A stretch of 10,957 bases of DNA from Phoronis ovalis (Eukaryota; Phoronida; Phoronidae): NCBI GenBank assembly GCA_028565635.1, contig JAOXYB010057889.1:1-10957 (forward strand). The letters are read 5' to 3'. The translations under genes were made by a program, and so were the position numbers. The notes under the pieces are model-generated. The model was not told where the DNA came from and did not search any database. It saw nothing but the letters and a program-made list of their open reading frames with translations. This document shows, one piece after another, positions 1-10,957 of this stretch (position 1 is its first letter; the number at the start of each line of letters is the position of its first letter).

Positions 1-72
1 CATACGCCGACGACGCCGACGCCGCATGCAGTACGGCTATATGCCCTTTCACTATTACATAGTGATGGGCAT
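1..72. repeat. GC-rich repeat tail with adjoining hairpin
   Basis: Bases 6-24 are a degenerate (GCCGAC)n/(CGACGC)n run, strikingly GC-rich against the AT-rich background. It is followed at 41-72 by an imperfect hairpin, ATGCCCtttCACTA ... TAGTGatGGGCAT with a 5-base loop. The unit looks like the end of a dispersed repeat with a microsatellite tail cut by the window edge. The family is not known to me. Confidence 0.55.
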
Positions 73-202
73 AAAAAGCTTGTTGAATTCAGTTTATCAT
101 CACAAAAAGTGGTCATATAAAGAAGTGTAATATTTACTTTTATAACTAATTTATTTTAGTTCATTACTGAGACATGGAAGTAGAACTTTTAAATTTTAAA
201 AG

Positions 203-344
203 TGTGGGTGGCTGGTTGCACTTGGGAAATTAAAAAAAAATTATGGGTAGTGGGAGTACATTTTAATTTGAAATTTTAGGTGGTGGGTACCAGAATAAAA
301 TTCTGGGTGGTGGGTCTGAAAAAAGTGCCTTCTGCCCCCCCCCC
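203..344 (+). repeat. Four degenerate GGGTGGTGGG-type repeats and a C run
   Basis: Variants of GGGTGGTGGGT occur at about 203, 243, 277 and 303, each preceded by an A/T-rich stretch such as AAATTTT or AAAATTC, giving uneven units of 26-40 bases. A run of ten C follows at 335-344. The G-strand clusters could form G-rich structures on the + strand. It appears to be a decayed tandem repeat or part of a dispersed element. Confidence 0.6.
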
Positions 345-372
345 ATACAATTAAAAGTGAGACAGCCCTAAG

Positions 373-385
373 TAATTTCGCGGTA
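373..385. repeat. TAATTTCGCGGTA motif, inverted relative to 1267-1294
   Basis: This 13-base CpG-containing motif is the reverse complement, with one mismatch over 11 bases, of TCGCGAAATTA at 1267-1277, and it also resembles ACCGCGAAAATAA at 1282-1294. It may be one end of a decayed element reaching to about 1300, or an independent fragment of the same CGCGAAA-rich family. Confidence 0.4.
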
Positions 386-1224
386 GAATTTTTTTACAAT
401 AAAATCTGTCAGAAGAACCATATCCCCATGTAACTGTGACAGGCAATACAAGAAAAGCTTTACATGCCTTGGCAACACAAAAATGAAAACTGACAGATGT
501 TATGGCAAAACACTGACTTTCTGCTGAATTAGAATGTGTGAATTTTAGTAATTTGCAATGGTATATTATGTGATTTAAACTTCACATGCATTTGACCTTT
601 AAAATCTGGAGAATACAGGAAATCAAATATTCTTTTTCTATACAATACAACATGAGGATAGTTCCCACAGAGACAGGAAATATTAACGACCCATTAAGTC
701 ACTTGCTTATTCAAATCAAAGCAGCACAAGCATTTTTTTGTGTTATGAATTTGAAGCTTTAGTATTAATGTGGTCTGGGTGTGTGTATTTAACAGTGAGC
801 ATTTCTTACACAGACAAAAATCTGATCCCAAAATAATGAAAGTATGTTTCTACTACCTGGTCCTAAAATGAAACAGTATTCATTTTTCAGATGTCCCTTT
901 ATTTCGAAAAAGGACCAAACACATGATTGTTCCAATCCGTGCTCATTACCTTCAAGACAGAAGTATGAATTTTGACCTCATAGATCCCAAAAAGAGGTTA
1001 TTTTAACCCTTCATAACAGACAATGTGTACACAATTATTTCCAGAGTCACTCTCTGGAAATGTGGTACTTTTTGATTTGAAGATGACTAGTTCAAATTTA
1101 CCTTTAATGCATACAGATGTGGCCTGTGCAACCACAAATAAAACAATATTTACAGATATGATAATAGACAACAGGTCACTGTCCTGGAATTAGTTTTAAG
1201 ACAATTTGAATCACATAAATTTAA

Positions 1225-1300
1225 TTTGCGCAATTTAAAACTCGCGAAAACGAGTTTTGAACAATATCGCGAAATTAAGAGACCGCGAAAATAAAGGGAT
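1225..1300. repeat. CGCGAAA-rich dispersed-repeat fragment with a perfect hairpin
   Basis: Four CGCGA/GCGCA-type words occur in about 75 bases (1228, 1243, 1267, 1284) in DNA that otherwise has very few CpG. The segment 1237-1258 is a perfect 8-bp stem, AAAACTCG / CGAGTTTT, around a CGAAAA loop. This wording is typical of dispersed repeats I associate with molluscan genomes. It has no coding content. Confidence 0.55.
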
Positions 1301-2530
1301 ATACAGTAGGTTTCGAAGCTAAAATATATTGCAAGTAAAAAATATTTCTAGAATTACAGAGAATGAATTTGAAAGCTTTCCACACAGAGCTTTAGTGTCA
1401 ACTCTACATAAAGTGAAATTAATTTTCATTTCAGAACTGAGCCTGCTGCATTATTAATGGTAACATATAACTCAAGCTGAAAAAGTAACATTCCTATATA
1501 ATTATGTAAATACTAACATTGTTACAAACTTAAAATGCACATTAAAAATAACACTATGGTTTGTGGTTATATATTATCTGGTCTATTAGGCATTTATTTT
1601 TTTATTTGTAAATCCCATTAAGCTGTTCACAGATGTGAAAATTATCAGAAGATCAATAATAAATGCCATTGAAAGAAAACCTTTTTAAGCATCAATAGGC
1701 AACATAAATAAAACTCACACAAAGGAAAATATTATTTGTTTTTTATTTGCATGTACATTATTATGTGAAGGAATTTTGGTTTGGATTTCAAAAAAAATTG
1801 TGCATCTTTTTACAAGATTAACAAAACTATTTAAATATTGCAAATACTAAGCTTTTGTGATTAGTTTGGACTAAAAGTAATTCACATCCTGTCCAGTATG
1901 GAATTTTGAGGTTAAATACAAGTATCCGTAAATCTACAAAGCTTTTAGGTACCCTAAGATTTTTCATCCTCTTCCTGTTTAAATTACGAATACATTCAAT
2001 TTAAACCAGCATGACCGATTAATTAAAAACTTTACCCTATTGTTTAAAAACTTGTCCGTGACACCTAGTGAGAAGTGCTAAAGTATTCTGGACTCACAAA
2101 TCCTACATCTACCCTGGTGTTTAGTTGTGAACAAACATTAGCGAGAAGCATAGTTTCTTGTATAATACCAACACTCTGCTATCACAACGTACAAATTTAA
2201 AAAAAAATCAATATTCAATTTTGAAATGCTAACTTCAGTACATAAGGGCAATGTATAGTTTTTTGTACTTGTAGCTGAAACTATATGAAATTCATTTTAC
2301 ATTATTAGTATCATTTATAGTTGCCTGAACTCAGTATGTGAATGACCTAGCAAATAGTGTAAAATTACCAAGGGCTCATTTCTACTGCAAGATATCAATC
2401 AGGTACAAAATTAAACCAACTTCAGTAAACATGATAAAAGGTAAACAAGCAAACAAAAAGCTTACAAAATGGGGATCACCTTCTTATAAGGCTGTGAACT
2501 ATCTAGTAACATTACTGTGGTACAGTATTA

Positions 2531-5484
<2,954 letters not shown>

Positions 5485-6543
5485 TCAGACAAGATTAAAA
5501 CAATTGAATAGCACAGGTACTTTTAGCTTCTCAAAATCATTGGCTTGCCATTTCAGTTTGATATCAGAAGAGTACTGTAAATTTTCATAAATATTTGGAA
5601 GAGTTTATAAGAATATAAGCTCAGCTCAATACAAATTCACACTTCTAAGTACATACTTAGGTACCTTTGATCTCCATTTGACCACCAGAAACACAGTTGT
5701 ATATGTATACAGTGCAAAATTTTGAAGCGAAAAGGACATGAAAATCCAGAAAGAATTGAACATTAATCATAGCCTGAAACTATACGAATCTACACATTAC
5801 TGCCTATTTTATATTTTATTGCGTCATTGAACTAATATTTAACAAATAAAGTGTCATGAAAAAAAAATCAAACAAAAACATGAAAATATATACTGTTTTC
5901 ATCAATGTCAAGAAATACAAAAGGCATGGAAATATTGGGCTAATATGAAGCAACACTAGCATGGTAAACACAAATGTAGACACTATTCCTAGAAACACAC
6001 TGTCTGAGAAACAAAACAAATTGTATCCATAACAACCTCTGTGGGTAAGTTGTGTCACCCAGGCCACAGTTACTAGTACCCTGGACAGAAAATCAATGCC
6101 CAAACAAAAGAACAAACATCATCAAAGGTTTTCTCTTTATCAACAGACAATACAAATATAGTCTGTTTAATGAATCCTATAATGCAGGTCATGCACTAAA
6201 ACAAATCAATAGTGTGTACAAATCTAGCACACAATACACAAGAAATGCTGTAATTAATATGGTTTGTCAGACAACAACCTGCATATACCCATCTCCCAAT
6301 CGATCCATCATCTGTCACACATAAAAAAAACACATCCTCACCATACTAAGCAAGTAGCAATGAAAAGTCTGGGTTGCTTGTCGCATATCATCAAAGTTGC
6401 AACTATACCAGTAGATGTTACTGAGGAGGTACTGTTTAAAACTGATTTAATACAGTGACATCATTTTCAGCTTATGATCATTGGTGTTATCACCGTACAT
6501 AAAGTCACAAAAAATCCCAAAGCACTATATCAGGCCTACCTAA

Positions 6544-6868
6544 CCAGCGTAGACTCAAACTGTCAATACGCACTCGCGCACCTGTTTCCTACACTCGAAC
6601 CCTTTTCCCGGGTTTCGCACGGAAATTCTTGCTATTCGAACCATCGTTTCCGTAGACTCGTACAAGTTGCCAGGAACTCATACAGATTTCTGGTGACTCC
6701 AACAGCAGGTCCAAGTCTCCGGAAATCTGTTCGAATTCCTGGCAACTTGTGCGAGTCTATGGAAACGACGGTTCGAGTAGCAGCAATTTCGGTGCGAAAC
6801 CTGGAAAAGGGTTCGAGTGGTAGGAAACAGATCTGTGAGTGCGGATTGACGGTTCGAGTCTACGCTGG
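6544..6868. mobile_element. Foldback / MITE-like element with subrepeat arms
   Basis: This is a 325-bp inverted repeat. The left arm (6544-6703) and right arm (6709-6868) are each 160 bases long and complementary at about 85% by my hand count (23 mismatches and two 1-base indels), with only five bases between them. The outermost 13 bases are a perfect terminal inverted repeat, CCAGCGTAGACTC. The trinucleotide TAA flanks both sides (6541-6543 and 6869-6871), as in the TWA target duplications of PIF/Harbinger-type elements. Each arm divides into eight degenerate units of 17-24 bp (mostly 19-22) with a consensus like GTTCGAGTC..TGGAAAC..G in the right arm. It encodes no convincing protein; the 153-codon + strand frame across it (6474-6935) is a by-product of its high GC. 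It is non-autonomous and its family is unknown to me. As RNA it would fold into one long hairpin. Confidence 0.88.
6709..6868 (+). repeat. Eight degenerate ~20-bp subrepeats in the foldback right arm
   Basis: Units begin at 6709, 6729, 6749, 6771, 6792, 6811, 6835 and 6852. Most start GT(T/G)CGA(G/A) and several carry GGAAA about ten bases in. Unit lengths are 20, 20, 22, 21, 19, 24, 17 and 17, close to two DNA helical turns. The left arm (6544-6703) has the same eight units in inverted order with lengths 17, 17, 23, 20, 21, 22, 20 and 20. The unit head GGTTCGAGTC resembles the tRNA B-box consensus, but no tRNA fold is present. Confidence 0.75.
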
Positions 6869-7564
6869 TAAGGTTGTTGCAAAGTTTCCTAGGTTTTTTA
6901 TCTTATTTTCCAATCATTGGCATTTTCATGGTTGATGTCTGTCCAACCCAGTTATATATGATGTACTACTCTCTGTCTAAATTTTACGGATGTTAAACCA
7001 TATTTTACCAGTAATAGAAACTTTTGCATTCCCAGTTGTACATGTACCATTTCTAGCAGGTCATCAAATTTGATATTAATGGAAAAGTATTAAAATCAAC
7101 TAAATATTCAAAGTAATCCCCCAATCCTACTGTACATTAACAGGTTAAATATTACCAATTAAATGATTTAACAAAGTAACAGTAAAAAAGGATGGGTTAG
7201 ATACTAAAATAAAGTGATCACTCATGTCATAGTTTATGCTTCATAAGGTTTCCTGAATGAAATGGAATGTACAGTGAGTTAACAATATTATGAATGTAAC
7301 TGCTTATTTATACATAGGAGAAACAGTTTATAATGATAAATGGAGCAACATTATAAAGTCAGTGACCTGTGAAGGCCCCACTATTTATCTAAGCACAAAA
7401 ATACAGTATGGATCCAGAAAGACAGCTTAATACTGACCAAGTTAGTATAGTACATAAGTTATTGCAAACAAATCCAGATTATTATAATTAAGTGATTTTA
7501 ATGCATACAATAGATCTATCTAGACTGCCCATCCTAATATTCAGTTGTAAACATTCAGAAATAT

Positions 7565-7576
7565 AAAAAAAAAAAA
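7565..7576 (+). repeat. A12 homopolymer
   Basis: Twelve consecutive A residues. No retroelement body or target duplication is evident beside it, so it is treated as a plain homopolymer. Confidence 0.6.
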
Positions 7577-7632
7577 TGTACATGGAAAATTGTGACTGAC
7601 CAATTTTCTGCATGCCTGGATATTCGTGGAAA

Positions 7633-7659
7633 AACCCAAGACTTTTTTTGCCTTGGGTT
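7633..7659. repeat. Short hairpin AACCCAAG / CTTGGGTT
   Basis: A perfect 8-bp stem (7633-7640 and 7652-7659) surrounds an 11-base loop containing seven T. It is too short to name as a known RNA or element. Confidence 0.4.
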
Positions 7660-8420
7660 GCATATCTGATCTTTTGGACATAGTACAAAGAACACTGCTT
7701 CTGACAGATAGCATTCAATTTTATCATTATATATATACTGATAATGTAATGCCCTTAGAAATGAGGTATTTCAGTTTGATGTGTATTACATGTAAATATA
7801 TTGATCTTTTCCCAGTCACAACACAATCAGCTGATCGAAATGAGCTATATTTATATCAGGTTAATATCTTAAAAGTACTAACAACACACTTATTACTGCA
7901 CAGCGCTTGATTACACATGCAATGCTGTTAATTCATTGAGACAAAGCCAAACCTATTGCGTGGCAAATATATCATGTGCAAGTTCACAACACTAGGCATT
8001 ATTAATCATAAATGTATATGAAAAGCATTTATAAGCAACAACAAGTTTATCTATTAATGTTGTGATTCATGTATTAATATATCATCAGACCCAATATTAT
8101 TATTCCTAGTAATACAAAAACTCATTCCCAACAAAAGCAAAGACAGAGCTTGCATGAAAAATGTTTATCCATTCCAAGAATGCATAATACAGAGGATTAA
8201 GAATAATTTTAATGGTATTATACAAGCAACGCAATGATACCTCAGGGGCAAGAACATAGACTGACAGAAAACATGAAAATATGAAGGATAACAGTATATA
8301 TACACAATACATGTATATGAAATGTTGGACAAGACAGTGGTCAACATTACCATATGGAAACATCAAACATTCTACATATTCCACATCTTGTCATGTATGC
8401 GTTCATCACACAACAATTAC

Positions 8421-8439
8421 CTGTTAAAGGCAAAGCCAT
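8421..8439 (-). CDS. Candidate first coding exon of the DYRK1A gene (start codon side)
   Basis: This is a proposed short 5' coding piece on the minus strand: ATG GCT TTG CCT TTA ACA plus one base G, followed by a donor CAG|GTAATT at 8420. The predicted start is MALPLT. The initiation context is good, with A at -3 and G at +4, and an in-frame TAG lies five codons upstream, so translation could not begin further up this frame. The exon ends with one base of a codon. The acceptor at 5343 begins with the remaining two (GT), so the join would make Gly and give MALPLT-G-QLSKP in frame. Vertebrate DYRK1A also has a Met-Ala-Gly-Gln stretch in its N-terminus, a faint similarity only. The 5' edge of the exon is not determined; a CTTCCAG acceptor-like site lies about 28 bases upstream of the ATG, and the local sequence to about 8530 is less AT-rich than its surroundings. 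This is inference from phase and context; a chance match is quite possible. Confidence 0.4.
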
Positions 8440-9399
8440 ATTACTAACAATCTACATTTCCTGGAAGACACACCGCTGTTGTACCCAATGCCTTTGTCTT
8501 CAAATCCACGTGTAAAACTGGACTTGGCACCTACTTATTTGCATACTGCTATAAGCTGATAAAGACAACACTCTCTAATCAAGTATACACATCAGGGAAC
8601 ATAGCTGATAGCTTGATATGCTGTGTGAACATTCCCCTGCCAGTACTGCACACAAACTCATGTAGTCAACAAATCAAAACATGGAATGGTGGAAACTGGT
8701 ATCAAAATACCGTGTGTCACACACGCAGTAACATAGCATACATTCATACCTTATGTCTTATTTTATTTCATTAGTATTCTATTATTAATCTAAATTTAGC
8801 AGAATCAGTATTCAAATTTGAAACAAACAAGGAGAAGGCAAATATTTTTCATATTCTGCACTACATATAGTCTGCCTCCAGGTAAGTTGCACTTGAATTA
8901 ACCTCATATTTCTATAATTATTCCAATGCTATCAAAGACAACAACAATCAAAACACAGTAAACACAAACATATAACCAGCAATCCAAGCATATGATACAT
9001 TTTGTTTAGTAGTTATTGTTATATTAAAGATATACATTGCCTTCATTTTGACAAGCACCTGAACTAAATGATTTGTGTGCACTTAAATATTGAAATACTA
9101 GATGAGCAATAAGCTATAATTTCCGAAGTTCATTCACACCTCTATCCAGATTAAATTTAATTAATTATAGCAATGTAACTACAAATTACTCATCTTCTGA
9201 CTGCTAAGCAGCTAGTTTGTGTTTTTTACGGAATTTCACTTCCTAGAATTGGCACATATCTGACACTAGGCAAGTTTAATCATATCTATTTTATAGTATG
9301 CATCACAAAAACATGAAAGTTTGCTATTCTGTAACAGAAAAAGTATTGTATTACATCTTTCACTTTAAAATTATAATTCAGAGTCATTTTTACTGGTAC

Positions 9400-9604
9400 T
9401 TCCTCCATAAGAACACGAAAATTATTGTTTTATTTTTATACTATTAATGAATGATAATTAATATAATTTATGACTTTTGAATAGTTGATTCTTTTCTTGG
9501 AAATGCTTCAAAGATATGGGTCTGTTGGACTTGTTGGACCTGTTTATAGTTATCATTTATGATCATTTATTAATAATAATTTTCGTGTTGTTCTTATGGA
9601 GGAA
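9400..9604. mobile_element. MITE-like element with ~28-bp terminal inverted repeats
   Basis: The left terminus at 9400-9426 (TTCCTCCATAAGAACA then CGAAAATTATT) is matched in inverted orientation by 9575-9604, identical except for a 3-base ACA insertion in the right copy. The 205-bp element is AT-rich inside, with a weaker internal inverted match (ATGATAA at 9451-9457 against TTATCAT at 9550-9556). It codes for nothing. The target duplication is uncertain: TTTTTACT occurs at 9387-9394 and 9606-9613, but five bases separate the left copy from the inverted repeat. The family is not recognised. Confidence 0.8.
9523..9540 (+). repeat. Short tandem duplication TTGGACNTG
   Basis: Inside the 9400-9604 element, TGTTGGAC is repeated back to back (TGTTGGACTTGTTGGACC). 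It is a two-copy direct repeat and probably just replication slippage. Confidence 0.5.
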
Positions 9605-10525
9605 TTTTTTACTCAGCACCAACAAATCTCAAGCATTTAAGCTGGTGTAACTTTTGAGATAATTTATCATCACAAACTAACTGCACTGAATTACAGGAAA
9701 ACAGCTGACAAGCAACCAGCTGATGACTCATCTGCCACATTTACCTAGTTATTAACCTACATGTATTTCTGAAACAGCCACATTTGTTTACAAACTAAAT
9801 TCTTCATAATTACAATTACCTACTCAAGATAAGGGACCCAGATCCATGATGCCAAAGGGTGACCTACAGCTATGCTATATTGTTTCTATCTAATCATGAC
9901 AGGAGCTTTAACATTTTGCCTTTTTAAATGGATAGCTAGCTAGTGTTATCTTTCAGATATTCTCTGATCTATTTGACATGCAACCTGGTGCTTTTCAATT
10001 AGGTAATTTTGGCACTATTGCATTCAGAATTAAGAATTTGAAAGAATATTGTACAAACTGCTGAGGATTAGTCCAGCTCATTTTGCGATGGGAATGTGGC
10101 ATCTAGTAGAACCCCCTGAACACTCACTTACTGGTCAAAGACCTTTTGACTGTTAGGATGCTCTTACATAAACTTTGAAGGACCAAGATAAATCATCTTT
10201 GAATGGTTGTTGACAATTAACAAGATAGCTGATAGCTTTATGTTGGCCAATGAATTGACAGGTAATAACAAGAGAAACTTGCAATATATCTAAATACAAT
10301 TCAGTCTTTTAGAAGGACTTCTTACCTATTTAAACTGTGTGATTGTTCCATTAGTTTTTATAATTTAAGAGTTTACATAACTCGCATTCTTATTTAGAGA
10401 CAGCTATATTTTGGTTTTTATTACCTAAATCAACTGACTATCTAGCCACAATGCCTCTTCTGGAATACGTTTAAAATGAAGTTAACATAGCAATTACATA
10501 TTTGCAACAAATCCCATATGCAATA

Positions 10526-10599
10526 GTGGATGTTAATGCTTATTTAACACTCCACCAACAGAATGATTTCTAGTGTTAACAAGTAAGAAAGGAAATCAT
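10526..10599. repeat. Cluster of overlapping hairpins
   Basis: GTGGATGTTAA (10526-10536) pairs with TTAACACTCCAC (10544-10555) with one bulged base and a 7-base loop. The TTAACACT of that stem can alternatively pair with AGTGTTAA at 10572-10579. ATGATTTC (10563-10570) pairs with GAAATCAT (10592-10599). Together these give two competing folds in under 80 bases, and may be the remains of a small inverted-repeat element. Confidence 0.45.
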
Positions 10600-10820
10600 C
10601 TTTTTTAACATAATTACCAAATAATAACTCTGGTAAAGCCAGGATATGTTTAACGGCGATAAGTGTTAATAATACTATTATTTCCTAACAGGATATACCT
10701 GCCTATATATTGTTAAGTAACCAGATAACTAATTATATTTCTTTGATTTACAACTACTGTTCCCATATCTTTTTATTGGTCTATAAACTTGGTCTCTAAT
10801 GTTACCCTTAACCTGATTCT

Positions 10821-10856
10821 AACCCAGTAACTGTATACCCAGTAAATAATTGGGTT
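10821..10856. repeat. Direct repeat ACCCAGTAA within an AACCCA/TGGGTT inverted pair
   Basis: ACCCAGTAA is present at 10822-10830 and again at 10837-10845, and AACCCA (10821-10826) is complementary to TGGGTT (10851-10856). It is short and AT-rich; chance is a fair explanation. Confidence 0.35.
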
Positions 10857-10957
10857 GATCATGCAGCCCTGTAGAAGATTTTTTTTAGGAGAAATCAGTT
10901 AATATTCTGTATACATACAACTTATACAGATGCTACATTCCAAAGAAGACTATCCAT

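Larger units (their letters stand above)
8440..10957. other. Non-coding upstream region or further 5' intron
   Basis: No coding exon is supported here. It may hold 5' UTR exons, the promoter, or more intron of the minus-strand kinase gene; the sequence does not decide. From 8440 to about 8530 it is less AT-rich and contains a CACGTG E-box (about 8507-8512) and an octamer-like ATTTGCAT (about 8537-8544), both of which could be chance. A consensus donor CCAG|GTAAGT lies on the + strand at about 8880, but no acceptor or open frame of useful length accompanies it. Repeats at 9400-9604 and 10526-10599 are listed separately. Confidence 0.5.

Noticed and set aside
890-1000. Possible extra exon: less AT-rich stretch with an acceptor-like TTTTTCAG on the + strand
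   Set aside because: The frames close after about 27 codons, no donor fits on either strand, and it matches no expected DYRK1A kinase segment.
6840-6868. tRNA or tRNA-derived SINE suggested by GGTTCGAGTC (B-box-like)
   Set aside because: The same word recurs in other subrepeats, there is no A box at the right distance and no cloverleaf could be drawn.
6474-6935. 153-codon open frame on the + strand
   Set aside because: It runs across the foldback; its length follows from the GC-rich palindrome, it mirrors itself, and it shows no family resemblance or splice/regulatory context.
8106-8384. 92-codon hydrophobic open frame on the minus strand
   Set aside because: Its composition reflects T-rich DNA, two overlapping frames are open in the same place, and it resembles no family.
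8821-8886. Possible + strand exon ending at the consensus donor CCAG|GTAAGT
   Set aside because: The open frame is only about 18 codons, with no acceptor, and lies opposite to the gene; a consensus donor alone is expected by chance.
8600-10240. 14-base word ATAGCTGATAGCTT present near 8601 and near 10225
   Set aside because: The flanks are unrelated and the word is itself internally repetitive, so chance is the simplest reading.

Overview
This window is AT-rich, intron-dominated animal DNA. It carries the amino-terminal coding part of a DYRK1A/minibrain (mnb) protein kinase gene on the minus strand. Two coding exons are clear: 5342..5137 and 2749..2561. Spliced together in phase 0, they read through the conserved segment before the kinase domain (FRDP...[18 protein letters not shown]), a bipartite basic nuclear localisation signal, the DYRK-homology box ([11 protein letters not shown]) and the first strand of the kinase domain, up to the glycine-rich loop (IGKGSFGQ). 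The rest of the kinase lies beyond base 1. No bacterial-type genes, rRNA, tRNA or CRISPR were seen.

The organism is a metazoan, judged from DYRK1A with spliceosomal introns. I infer a lophotrochozoan, probably a mollusc, because the introns hold CGCGAAA-rich dispersed repeats, (CGACGC)-type repeat tails and GGGTGGTGGG repeats of a kind I associate with bivalve and gastropod genomes. That placement is an inference from impression, not a search.

Layout on the + strand: 1-2560 is the intron after the glycine-loop exon, with decayed repeats near 1-72, 203-344 and 1225-1300. 2561-2749 is a coding exon. 2750-5136 is a 2387-bp phase-0 intron with nothing recognisable. 5137-5342 is a coding exon. 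From 5343 to the window end is 5' intron and/or upstream sequence, with two inverted-repeat elements. One is a 325-bp foldback at 6544-6868, whose two 160-base arms are each built of eight degenerate ~20-bp subrepeats and which is flanked by TAA. The other is a 205-bp MITE-like element at 9400-9604. A candidate first coding exon at about 8439-8421 (minus) encodes MALPLT plus one base. It has a good initiation context and a donor whose phase exactly matches the acceptor at 5343; it would place the foldback inside the first coding intron.

The most unusual structure is the foldback element. The rest is ordinary intronic DNA. All the longer open frames on the + strand, including the 153-codon frame across the foldback, are best read as chance.
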